A stretch of DNA of 64,000 nucleotides from Succinatimonas sp. UBA7265 (GTDB taxonomy: Bacteria; Pseudomonadota; Gammaproteobacteria; Enterobacterales; Succinivibrionaceae), in NCBI GenBank assembly GCA_002473165.1, contig DKSD01000040.1, forward strand, positions 1-64,000. The letters are read 5' to 3'. Below, piece after piece: positions 26,950 to 35,114 of the stretch. The notes under the pieces were generated by a model. The model searched no databases, was not told the origin of the DNA, and saw only the letters and a list, made by a program, of their open reading frames with translations. The position numbers were made by a program, and so were the translations under genes. Position 1 is the stretch's first letter. Each line of letters starts with the position of its first letter.

Positions 26950-27709
26950 CTTTGCCGCGGCGCTGCTGCTGCCCTGCGCGTCCTTTAGCGCGCACAGCGC
27001 TGACGTTACCGAGGAGCGCAGCTACTCCGTTACCGTGGTGCACCAGCCCAAAGAGTGCGCGCTCAAAGACTACGCGGATATGTGCACCCACCTCACGCGC
27101 TTTTGGGCCAGCCGCTTTGAGCGCAACATCATCGAGCAGATAAGCCGCGCGCTTGAAGAGGAGAAAAGCGGCGAGGAGAGCGGCATGCTCGCTCCGGCGC
27201 GCCAGGAGATCACCATGAGCGTTGCCCCGCTCAAAGAGCTGGGCTTTGCGATCATCGGTGCGCAGTTTAAAACCGTGTCGGCAGGCGAAAGCTCCCAGAG
27301 CTATGAGACTTTTAACTTAAACCTCGAAACCAGGCGTCCGCTTGGCTTTGATGAGCTCTTTAAAGATCCGGAGCAGGCCGCGCTCATCTGCGCTGAAAAA
27401 TACGCCGAGCATTACCGGCACTACCACATGCCGCTTTTTGAGGTCATCTACTATGCGCTGACAACCGGGCCGTGGAACTTCATGCTGCGCCCGGACGGCA
27501 TAGAACTGGTATTCGCGCCGGGCACGGCCGCTCCGGGCAGGGAGATCTCCTCTTTTACGGTAAAAGCCGCGGATTTAAGGAGCGCCGGCATCGATGAAAG
27601 ACTGTTTCCCGACATCGACGGCAAGGCGGGGATCCCTGAAATGACGGTCGAGGATACGGTGCGCGCACGGTCAGAGCCCCCAAAAGGTCAAAAAGCGCCG
27701 CGCAAATAA
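26933..27709 (+). CDS. Secreted DUF3298-like protein
   Basis: Signal peptide of about 22 residues (SFAAALLLPCASFSAHSA, cleavage near AHS-ADV), then a periplasmic domain. The RRPLGFDELFKDPEQAALICA and PWNFMLRPDGIELVFAPGTAAPG stretches resemble DUF3298 (RsiV C-terminal-like), a fold seen in lysozyme-binding anti-sigma factors and exported proteins. No membrane anchor after the signal. Starts inside the end of the glycosylase gene; likely translationally coupled. Function unknown. Confidence 0.72.
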   Translation: MKRLLSFAAALLLPCASFSAHSADVTEERSYSVTVVHQPKECALKDYADMCTHLTRFWASRFERNIIEQISRALEEEKSGEESGMLAPARQEITMSVAPLKELGFAIIGAQFKTVSAGESSQSYETFNLNLETRRPLGFDELFKDPEQAALICAEKYAEHYRHYHMPLFEVIYYALTTGPWNFMLRPDGIELVFAPGTAAPGREISSFTVKAADLRSAGIDERLFPDIDGKAGIPEMTVEDTVRARSEPPKGQKAPRK

Positions 27710-27737
27710 AAAGCGGAGGTCCCAGCCTCCGCTTTAA
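27710..27737 (+). terminator. Terminator ending the yidE-DUF3298 operon
   Basis: 10-bp stem AAAGCGGAGG/CCTCCGCTTT (27710-27719 with 27726-27735). The A and T flanks make it usable on both strands, and the MetE-like gene ends just downstream on the minus strand. Confidence 0.75.
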
Positions 27738-27752
27738 ATCCCGTCTTATAAA

Positions 27753-28883
27753 TCAGGCATCAGCCCAGACGTCGCGGGCGATCTTCACCACAAGGCGCAG
27801 TTTGGCCCACTGCTGCTCGTGGCTTAAGCGGTTGCCTTCCTCAGTTGAGGAGAAACCGCACTGAGTCGAAAGGCACAGGCGCTCCAGCGGCACATACTGC
27901 GAGGCCTCGCGGATGCGCGCTTTTACAGCTTCCTCTTCCTCAAGCTCCGGGAACTTCGAGGTAATAAGCCCCAGCACCACGGTCTGATCCTTGATAAAGC
28001 GCAGCGGTTTAAAGTCCCCGGCGCGCTCGGAGTCGTACTCGAGGAAGAAACCGTCGACGTTGCAGTGCCCAAAGAGCAGTTCGGCAACCGGCTCATAGCC
28101 GCCTGAGGAGAACCAGGTCGAGCGGAAGTTGCCGCGGCAGATGTGCATGGTGACGGTCATGTCGGCGGGCTTTTTCTCGAGGATCGAGTTGAGGACGGCA
28201 ACGTAGTTTTCCTCGATCTTTTTAAGATCGCGCCCGTAGGAGGAGTAGAGCGCCGTCTTCTCCGTTGAGCAGAACTCGCCCCAGGACGTGTCGTCAAACT
28301 GCAAATAACGGCAGCCTTCGTTATAGAGGGCGAGCATGCAGTCAGTCCAGGTCTGCGCCATGTCAGAGAGCAGCTTCTGATCGCCCTCTGCCCCTGAATA
28401 CTGCGCGATCGGCGCGTAGTCTTTGCAGCGCACCACGCAGATCTGGTAGAGCATGGAAGGGGACGGCACCGTGAATTTCACCGGAAAATCCCCGGCGATC
28501 TTCTTTAAGCGGCGGAAAGCGTCGAGGAAGGGGTGATCGGCGGGGAAGCCGACTTTTCCCGTGATCACCGCGGTCTCGGCCTTAGGCTGCGTGCCCTGAA
28601 AGTGCGTCGACCAGGACTTAGCTCCGACTTTGTCCACGCCGTCGAGCTCCGTGATGAAATCGAGGTGCCAGTAGGCGCGGCGGAACTCGCCGTCCGTCAC
28701 CGCCTTAAGCCCGCATTCTTTCTCCATGGCCACAAGCTTCGTGATCTCCGCATCCTCAACTTTAGTGAGTTCCTCTTTTGAGATCATGCCTTTTTGGAAC
28801 ATGTTGCGCGCGTTGGTGACCGCGGCGGTGCGCAGGAAAGAGCCGACATGATCGGCGCGGAACGGGGGATTGATGTGTGCCAT
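27753..28883 (-). CDS. MetE C-terminal-like methyltransferase (YxjG/YxjH family)
   Basis: Single-domain relative of the cobalamin-independent methionine synthase catalytic domain (376 residues). N-terminal FRADHVGSFLRT, VTDGEFRRAYWH, the zinc-site MHICRG (His/Cys) and the C-terminal LSTQCGFSS (Cys) are all present, so zinc-dependent methyl transfer to a thiol is likely. GGAG lies 5 bp before the ATG. In other bacteria this family is tied to methionine or S-methyl compound metabolism; the methyl donor here is not known. Convergent with the preceding operon. Confidence 0.86.
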   Translation of the reverse strand: MAHINPPFRADHVGSFLRTAAVTNARNMFQKGMISKEELTKVEDAEITKLVAMEKECGLKAVTDGEFRRAYWHLDFITELDGVDKVGAKSWSTHFQGTQPKAETAVITGKVGFPADHPFLDAFRRLKKIAGDFPVKFTVPSPSMLYQICVVRCKDYAPIAQYSGAEGDQKLLSDMAQTWTDCMLALYNEGCRYLQFDDTSWGEFCSTEKTALYSSYGRDLKKIEENYVAVLNSILEKKPADMTVTMHICRGNFRSTWFSSGGYEPVAELLFGHCNVDGFFLEYDSERAGDFKPLRFIKDQTVVLGLITSKFPELEEEEAVKARIREASQYVPLERLCLSTQCGFSSTEEGNRLSHEQQWAKLRLVVKIARDVWADA

Positions 28884-28915
28884 GTTTACTCCGTTTATTG
28901 CTTAACAATAAAAAT

Positions 28916-28937
28916 AAAAAGGGGCGCAACGCGCCCC
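28916..28937 (-). terminator. Terminator after DAACS symporter
   Basis: Stem GGGGCGC/GCGCCCC (28921-28927 with 28931-28937), 3-nt loop, then T residues on the minus strand. Confidence 0.8.
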
Positions 28938-28944
28938 GAAAAAC

Positions 28945-30252
28945 TTAAGCCTCAGGCTGATCCTCGGTTGTGACGTCAGGCAGCCTGCCTTTTAACTCCT
29001 TGTCGACGATGTTGCAGACGCAGGAGTCCGACCAGACGTTCAGGCAGGTCTCGATCATGTCGATGACCGCGTACACCGGCAGGATCACGCCCATGAGATC
29101 TACCGGGACGTTCATGGAGGAGAGCAGCGAGAGCGTGAGGAAGAAGCAGCCCATGGGCACGCCGGCGTTGCCTATGGCGGCGATGGTGGCGATGAAGATC
29201 CAGGTGATAAGCGTCGCACCTGAGATCTCAATGCCGGCGTTTTGCATCAGGTAAACGGAAGTCACCAGGATAAAGGCGGCGCAGCCGTTCATGTTGATGG
29301 TGGTGCAAATTGGGAGCACAAAGCACGAGACGCGGGTGTCAACGTGCAGGTTGTCCTCAGCCGAGGCCAGCGTCACCGGCAGGGTGCCGGCGGAAGACTT
29401 CGAGAACAGCGCGACCATGAGCGCCGGAGCCATGCCGCGGGCAATGCGCAGCGGGTTTAAGCCGCGCAGGATCAGCAAAAGCGGCAGGATCAGGAACATC
29501 TGGATGACGTTCGAGCCGATCACCACGCCAAAGTACTGGGCGATGCCGCCTAAGATCACGCCGGCCTCAAGCTGGGCGACGAGCTGCGCGGAGAAGGCGA
29601 TGATGCCGAAGGGCAGCACGGCGATAAGCCAGTGAATGATCACAAAGAGCAGATCCTGAAGCCCGGAGAACAGCCTGACGACGGCGGTGCGGCGATCCGA
29701 GTGCGGCATCACGGCAAGCCCCAGGCCCAGCGCGGCGGCGATGATGAGCACCGAGAGCACGTTGCCTGAGACAAAAGGCTGCAAAAGGTTGTTGGGAATG
29801 ACGCTGATGATGTGGCTGTAATAGGTCTCGCCGTGGCCTACGGCCGCGGCGTCAAATGAAGAGCCGCTCAGCTCCGCGGGCACATTAGAAGGTCCGACAA
29901 AGGTAAAGAGCACCGCGGCCATGGAAGCTGCAAGGATGGTGGTGAGCAGCGTGTAGAACAGCGTGTGCAGGAAAATCGTGCCGCCGTTGGAACCGTGGTT
30001 GAGCTTTGCCAGCGTGTTGATAAGCGACAGGGCGATCACCGGCACGGCGACCAGCGAGAACAGACGCGTGAACACCGTGGCGATAAAATTCATGAAGGCG
30101 TTGACGTCGGGGACGTTCAGCCAGCCGATAAAAGCGCCTAAGATCAGCGCTCCGATATAGAAGACGGCGGTGCGCAGGCGGCGCGCCTTGTCCCGGGAAA
30201 GCCTGGAAATTGCGGCGTCCGCTTCAGCGTGGACGCGATTGGGAGCAGTCAA
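28945..30252 (-). CDS. Dicarboxylate/amino acid:cation symporter (DAACS, GltP/SstT superfamily)
   Basis: Na+- or H+-coupled importer (435 residues, eight-helix GltPh-type fold with two re-entrant hairpins). HP1 has KSSAGTLP, TM7 has TTINMNGCAAF (usual NMDGT), and TM8 reads VIDMIETCLNVWSD. In GltPh-type carriers the TM8 pattern is D-x-x-x-D-x-x-R-T-x-x-N-V-x-x-D, where Arg reads the acidic side chain; here that Arg is Glu, so substrate preference may differ from glutamate or aspartate. The start is a TTG preceded by GGAGG at 5 bp. Divergent from the nitroreductase gene. Confidence 0.86.
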   Translation of the reverse strand: MTAPNRVHAEADAAISRLSRDKARRLRTAVFYIGALILGAFIGWLNVPDVNAFMNFIATVFTRLFSLVAVPVIALSLINTLAKLNHGSNGGTIFLHTLFYTLLTTILAASMAAVLFTFVGPSNVPAELSGSSFDAAAVGHGETYYSHIISVIPNNLLQPFVSGNVLSVLIIAAALGLGLAVMPHSDRRTAVVRLFSGLQDLLFVIIHWLIAVLPFGIIAFSAQLVAQLEAGVILGGIAQYFGVVIGSNVIQMFLILPLLLILRGLNPLRIARGMAPALMVALFSKSSAGTLPVTLASAEDNLHVDTRVSCFVLPICTTINMNGCAAFILVTSVYLMQNAGIEISGATLITWIFIATIAAIGNAGVPMGCFFLTLSLLSSMNVPVDLMGVILPVYAVIDMIETCLNVWSDSCVCNIVDKELKGRLPDVTTEDQPEA

Positions 30253-30453
30253 AATTACCTCCGCTCAAAAAGCTTCCAATTAAATGAAAGCCATACAAAA
30301 GACCCGATCATTTTATCATCAGGGTCCGGCCGGAGGCTCAGGCGAAAAACGGCGCAAAGGCGCAAAATTGCGCCGGCATTGGTGACACAAGGCGCTGATG
30401 TGGCATAAGCTTAGACATCAATGGTGATCTTTCAAAGAAAAGGGAGGATGGAT

Positions 30454-31101
30454 ATGGATTTTCTCAGGCTCATGCAGACCCGTTATACTACAAAATACTA
30501 CAACCCTGAAAAACACATCCCTGAGGATGTTTTCCAAAAAATCCTTGAATGCGCAAGGCTTACGCCTAGCGCAGTCAACATCCAGCCCTGGCATTTCATC
30601 ACGCTGGAAAGCTCCGAGGCCAAAGATCAGATCTTCAGCGCCGTGCCGGATTTCAACCGGCAGCGCTTCAAAGGCTGCGACAAGGTGATCGTGCTGTGCG
30701 CCAAGACCGGCTTTGATAAAGATTTTTACGCCCGCCTCGCAGCCAAGGAAGTCGCCGACGGCTACGCCAAAAAGAGCATGGAGGCTGACATCGCCGCAGG
30801 CGTCATGGGCTATGCCAAAAACCGTCAGAATTACGAGAGCAGCCTGCAGTGGGCCTCAAAGCAGGTCTACCTTGCCATGGCGACCATACTCTATGCCGCG
30901 GCGGCTTACGGCGTCGATTCCACCCCGGTCGAGGGCGTGGACATCAAAAAAGTCGATGAGCTGCTCTCCCTGCCTGAAAAAGGCCTGAACTGCCTGGCCC
31001 TCGTGCTTTTAGGCTGCCGCTCCGACACCGATTCCAACACGCTCGACAAGCGCCCCAAGACCCGCTTTGACGCCGGGGACATCCTTACGAGGATGAAATA
31101 A
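30454..31101 (+). CDS. NfsB-like FMN nitroreductase
   Basis: Oxygen-insensitive NAD(P)H nitroreductase/dihydropteridine reductase-like enzyme (215 residues; E. coli NfsB 217). N-terminal RYTTKYYNPEKHIPED, LTPSAVNIQPWHFI (FMN binding), CLALVLLGCR and the end KRPKTRFDAGDIL support the family. Of three in-frame ATGs I chose 30454, 6 bp after GGGAGG. Cytosolic flavoenzyme; natural substrate not evident. Confidence 0.88.
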   Translation: MDFLRLMQTRYTTKYYNPEKHIPEDVFQKILECARLTPSAVNIQPWHFITLESSEAKDQIFSAVPDFNRQRFKGCDKVIVLCAKTGFDKDFYARLAAKEVADGYAKKSMEADIAAGVMGYAKNRQNYESSLQWASKQVYLAMATILYAAAAYGVDSTPVEGVDIKKVDELLSLPEKGLNCLALVLLGCRSDTDSNTLDKRPKTRFDAGDILTRMK

Positions 31102-31143
31102 ACACTTGCGGCCGCGCTTTTACTGCTCATGACGAGGTGATTT

Positions 31144-32040
31144 ATGGCCAAGGAAGCTTTTCCTTTGGAGAAGTTCGATGAGATCCGCAAAAACCCGGAA
31201 AATTACCGGCTGCTCCAGCGCATCCCGCTGACGTACCCGGGGATTGAGGAACATCTGCCGCTTAGCTTAAATGAAAAAGTGGAGGGGGAGCGGATCCACC
31301 ATGCGGTGTTCCTCGACACTGAGACCACCGGCATGCTGCCTGACAAGGAACGCGTCATCGAGCTGGGCATGGTCAGGGTCACCTATTCCTTTGACCGCAA
31401 GATCGTCCTCTCCATAGACGAGTTCTACGACGAGTTTGAAGATCCGGGCAAGCCCATCCCCATGGAGATCCAGGAACTCACCCACATCACGGACGACATG
31501 GTAAAAGGCCGGCATTTTGACGAGGATCGCGTCGCCGCGATGCTCGCGGGCAGACCATTGGTGATCGCCCACAACGCCGCTTTTGACCGCCCGTTCTTTG
31601 ACCGGCGCTTTCCGGCGCTCTCCGATCTCTCCTGGGGATGCAGTCTCAAGGAGGTGAACTGGGATGCGCTGGGAAGCAACGGCACGAAGCTTGAGTACTT
31701 AAACCTTTCGCGCGGCTGGTTTTACAACGCTCACCGCGCCTATGTCGACTGCCTGGCGCTCATCTGGATCATGCACATCGAGCCTGAGGCGTTCTCCATG
31801 CTGGTCGAGCACGCCTTAAAGAAGACCTGCCGGGTGCTCGCCGTCGGCAGTCCCTTCGATGTCAAGGACAAGCTCAAGGCGCAGGGCTACCGCTATGACG
31901 GCCAGAGAAAGACCTGGTATATCGACGTGCCTTCCGAGGAGGAAGCGCAGCGTCAGATCGCCTGGCTGCAGGGCATTTATAACGCTTCGCAGGCTGTCAT
32001 CGAAATCTTTACGGCCAAGAACCGTTTTAAAACGAGGTAA
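31144..32040 (+). CDS. DnaQ-like 3'-5' exonuclease (DEDDh)
   Basis: RNase T/DnaQ-fold exonuclease. Catalytic motifs: FLDTETTGM (ExoI), [16 protein letters not shown] (ExoII) and [10 protein letters not shown] (ExoIII, the DEDDh histidine). An N-terminal ~50 residues precede the fold. The C-terminal ~80 residues ([26 protein letters not shown]) resemble the small domain appended to many such stand-alone exonucleases. 298 residues. Probable role in DNA repair or RNA trimming. A GAGG ribosome site is present. mscL follows after 5 bp. Confidence 0.88.
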   Translation: MAKEAFPLEKFDEIRKNPENYRLLQRIPLTYPGIEEHLPLSLNEKVEGERIHHAVFLDTETTGMLPDKERVIELGMVRVTYSFDRKIVLSIDEFYDEFEDPGKPIPMEIQELTHITDDMVKGRHFDEDRVAAMLAGRPLVIAHNAAFDRPFFDRRFPALSDLSWGCSLKEVNWDALGSNGTKLEYLNLSRGWFYNAHRAYVDCLALIWIMHIEPEAFSMLVEHALKKTCRVLAVGSPFDVKDKLKAQGYRYDGQRKTWYIDVPSEEEAQRQIAWLQGIYNASQAVIEIFTAKNRFKTR

Positions 32041-32045
32041 AACAC

Positions 32046-32504
32046 ATGAACATCACTGAAAACGTCAAGAGCGTCCGCAATAAAGGCACATCGTTCCTGC
32101 GCGAATTCCGCGACTTCGCGATGAAGGGCAATGTCATCGACATGGCTGTCGGTGTCGTCATCGGCACCGCCTTTGGCAAGATCGTCTCCTCGCTGGTCGC
32201 CGACATCATCATGCCGCTCATCGGCATGCTCGTCGGCAGCGTCGACTTCAAAGATCTGGGGATCACGCTCCAGGAGAAGACGGCGGATCATGACGCGATC
32301 GTCTTAAGCTACGGCGCGTTCTTGCAGACGATCTTCGACTTCATCATCATCGCCTTCGCCATCTTTGTGGCGTTCAAGTTCTTAACGAAAGTTAAAAACA
32401 GCATCATGGCAGAGAAGGCCGCCGAACCCCCGGCGCCGGAGCCGCAGGTGCAGTTGCTCACCGAGATCCGCGATCTGTTAAAGGAGCAGAAGGGCGCAAA
32501 ATAA
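32046..32504 (+). CDS. mscL: Large-conductance mechanosensitive channel
   Basis: Pentameric emergency-release channel opened by membrane tension during osmotic downshock. 152 residues: N-terminal amphipathic [41 protein letters not shown] (TM1, the gate), a periplasmic loop, TM2 (about 88-110) and a C-terminal helix [10 protein letters not shown] that forms the cytoplasmic bundle. Slightly longer than E. coli MscL (136) because of a Pro/Ala-rich linker. Likely co-transcribed with the exonuclease gene. Confidence 0.96.
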   Translation: MNITENVKSVRNKGTSFLREFRDFAMKGNVIDMAVGVVIGTAFGKIVSSLVADIIMPLIGMLVGSVDFKDLGITLQEKTADHDAIVLSYGAFLQTIFDFIIIAFAIFVAFKFLTKVKNSIMAEKAAEPPAPEPQVQLLTEIRDLLKEQKGAK

Positions 32505-32518
32505 GCGCTTTGCCGGAT

Positions 32519-32552
32519 ACGGCCGGAGCGTCTGCCCCGGCCGTAAGCTTTT
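32519..32552 (+). terminator. Terminator after mscL
   Basis: Stem ACGGCCGG/CCGGCCGT (32519-32526 with 32537-32544) followed by AAGCTTTTC. Confidence 0.6.
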
Positions 32553-32670
32553 CTGCACAATTTTGGACCATCTGCTAAAATACTTTTGCCGACAGCGTTT
32601 GAACTGCCATCTAAAAATGCAGGCGCGACTGCAACCACAATAATTACCAGAACAAGGAGAAAGCGGCCCG

Positions 32671-33888
32671 ATGCAAGCCACGGATTTTGCGTTTTACTAT
32701 GAATGCGACATGACGGTCACCCTGGCTTTGGCTGCGGTGCTGCTGGTGCTCGGTCATTACATAAAAAGGCTCGTGCCGCTGCTGCGCAAATTCTTTATCC
32801 CCGCGCCGGTGATCGGCGGCATCATATTCGCTTTCATCACGCTCGCAGGCTACCAGACCAGGCTGTTTGGTTTTGGCTTTGATTCAAGCCTCAAAAACCT
32901 GCTCATGACGGCCTTTTTCACCTCAGTGGGCTTTACCGCAAGTTTCCGCATGCTCTACAAAGGCGGCATTGCCGTCTGCATTTTCCTCGTGGTCTCCGTG
33001 CTGTTTATCTGCGTGCAGAACCTCGCGGGCATCGGTCTTGCCGAGCTCTTCGGGCTCAATCCGCTGATCGGCCTGGCAACCGGTTCCATCTCGCTGACAG
33101 GCGGGCACGGCACCTCGGCGGCTTTTGGGCCGCTGCTGGAGCAAAACGGCCTGCAGGCCGGGCTCTCGGTCTCAATTGCCGCAGCCACGTTCGGCCTCGT
33201 TGCAGGCTCCATGCTGGGCGGCCCGGTAGGCCGGCACCTGCTTGCCAGCAAGCACCTCGAGCACGGGCCTCGCAACGGCACGAACCAGGATATCGTCGAA
33301 GGCCGGCTCACCGCGGCCCAGAGGTTTATCGACGAGCACACGCTCTTTAAAGCCTGCTGCTGCCTGATCATCGCCATGGGCATTGGCTATTTTGTCAATC
33401 TGGGGGTCAGGGAGCTGGGCATCGTGCTGCCTGCCTACCTGTGCCCGATGCTCGTGGCCGCGGCGATCCGCAATTACTGCGATCTGCGCCGCATCGACAT
33501 CCCGCTGCACACCATCAATCTGGCAGGCGGCATTTCGCTGCAGTTCTTCCTGGCTATGGCTCTGATGACCATGAGGCTGTGGGAGCTTGCGGATCTGGCG
33601 GTGCCGCTCATCACCATTTTGGTGGTGCAGGTCGTGCTCATGGGGCTTTACGCCTACTTCGTGACGTTCAGGATCATGGGCGGCGATTACGATGCAGTGG
33701 TGCTGGCGGTGGGCCACTGCGGTTTTGGCCTGGGCGCCACGCCCAACGCCATGGCTAACATGGAGACATTCACCGGCGCCAACGGCGAATCGCCCAAGGC
33801 TTTCTTTGTGGTGCCGCTGGTGGGATCGCTTTTCATCGACTTCTTCAACGCCATCGCGATCACGACGTTCATGCAGTTTTTGATCTGA
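32671..33888 (+). CDS. gltS: Na+/glutamate symporter GltS
   Basis: ESS-family Na+:glutamate importer, 405 residues, about ten membrane segments. Conserved blocks: FFIPAPVIGGI, GFTASFRML, GSISLTGGHGTSAAFGP in the first half and HCGFGLGATPNAMANM in the second, the paired re-entrant loops of this family. AGGAG is 11-12 bp from the ATG, a little far; an in-frame ATG 13 codons later is a possible alternative. Monocistronic between mscL and the AAA-type gene. Confidence 0.94.
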   Translation: MQATDFAFYYECDMTVTLALAAVLLVLGHYIKRLVPLLRKFFIPAPVIGGIIFAFITLAGYQTRLFGFGFDSSLKNLLMTAFFTSVGFTASFRMLYKGGIAVCIFLVVSVLFICVQNLAGIGLAELFGLNPLIGLATGSISLTGGHGTSAAFGPLLEQNGLQAGLSVSIAAATFGLVAGSMLGGPVGRHLLASKHLEHGPRNGTNQDIVEGRLTAAQRFIDEHTLFKACCCLIIAMGIGYFVNLGVRELGIVLPAYLCPMLVAAAIRNYCDLRRIDIPLHTINLAGGISLQFFLAMALMTMRLWELADLAVPLITILVVQVVLMGLYAYFVTFRIMGGDYDAVVLAVGHCGFGLGATPNAMANMETFTGANGESPKAFFVVPLVGSLFIDFFNAIAITTFMQFLI

Positions 33889-33922
33889 CGGGCAAGCCGT
33901 TTTAAAAACCGGAGCCTTATCC

Positions 33923-35107
33923 ATGAACGCATCTGACTCTCCCATATCATTTGCAAAATTAAGGGCGCGCGGCGCGATCTGCGCAGACAAAACCGAACTC
34001 CTCTGCAAGCTCGTCTGCAACTATGAAAATGCCTTGTTAACAAGGCCGGACGGATTTGGGAAAACTCGGCTCATCGATACGCTGGCGCGGCTTTTTGAAT
34101 GCGGAGCTAATGATTTTTTTGACGGCACCTTTGCCAAAGATAAGTGGGATTTACCCAAATATCCGGTATTACGCCTTGATTTTTCAGAATTTGGTTCAGG
34201 ATACGATGGGATGGTTGCCGGGATTAAACTCAGGATCCGCAGTTTTGCCCAAAGCCTGGGGCTGAATTCCTGTGAAGAAGGCAGCAATCCCGATCAGTGC
34301 CTGCAAAATCTGTTTTACAGCCTTCCTGACGAACAGCAGTTTGTGCTGCTAATTGACAATTACGACCGCCAGCTGGTTTCAAGCGTCCACGATCCTGAAC
34401 TCTTTGATAAAATTAAAAAATGCCTGAACAATTTCTTTGCGATGCAAAAAGGCGCCAGTCAAATCCGCTTTATGCTGGTAACCGGAATCACGCGATTTAA
34501 GGACGTGTCAAATTTCACTGCCAGCTCTGATATCGACGACATCAGCTACTCATCTGCTTTTGCAGCGCTTGCAGGCTACACCCGTGAAGAACTTCGCGGT
34601 TGTGCGGATCAGATCAGGCAGGCCGCATCCAAAACTTTTGACGTTGCCCCTGGAGAGGTTACCGAACCACAGCTTGAAAAGCTGCTGGATTTGCTGGAAG
34701 CACAGTACGGCGGCTTTTGCTTTGATCTGCACGGACAGAACACTGTGATGCGCGCCGCTTCGGTGAATTCCTTCTTTGATTCGCTATCAAAACCGGGAAC
34801 GCAGGGATTTTCTTCCGATCGCTTTGACTCAAAGGCAAAGAACTCACCGCTGATCACCGATTATCTCAGCGTTTACGGGATGAGAGTAAACAGGAAACTG
34901 CTTAGTGAGGATGTGGCTGTCGATTACAACGCTTTCATGAATCCGGTTTCTTTTGAGGACATCGATCCGCAGGTCCTGCTTTGCCAGGCCGGGCTGCTGA
35001 CGCTCAAAACACAGCTGAGAATGGGCTGGCCGGTTAAAGCCGGCATCCCCAATCTTGAAATGAAAAGGGCGGCTGAGAAGCTGTTCTCGCAAAAAGCGCA
35101 AGCTTAA
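33923..35107 (+). CDS. AAA-ATPase-like protein lacking the nuclease domain (degenerate paralogue)
   Basis: Shorter relative (394 residues) of the AAA-ATPase/PDDEXK protein at 7319. It keeps a P-loop RPDGFGKTRL (about residues 41-50) but its Walker B reads LLIDNYD where the other has LLIDEYD, so the catalytic Glu is Asn. It ends without the PD-(D/E)XK region. It may bind but not hydrolyse ATP, or be a decaying or partner subunit. AT content is higher than in its neighbours, hinting at a different history. Convergent with the SpoIIE-like gene (7 bp apart). Confidence 0.7.
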   Translation: MNASDSPISFAKLRARGAICADKTELLCKLVCNYENALLTRPDGFGKTRLIDTLARLFECGANDFFDGTFAKDKWDLPKYPVLRLDFSEFGSGYDGMVAGIKLRIRSFAQSLGLNSCEEGSNPDQCLQNLFYSLPDEQQFVLLIDNYDRQLVSSVHDPELFDKIKKCLNNFFAMQKGASQIRFMLVTGITRFKDVSNFTASSDIDDISYSSAFAALAGYTREELRGCADQIRQAASKTFDVAPGEVTEPQLEKLLDLLEAQYGGFCFDLHGQNTVMRAASVNSFFDSLSKPGTQGFSSDRFDSKAKNSPLITDYLSVYGMRVNRKLLSEDVAVDYNAFMNPVSFEDIDPQVLLCQAGLLTLKTQLRMGWPVKAGIPNLEMKRAAEKLFSQKAQA

Positions 35108-35114
35108 TAAAGCG

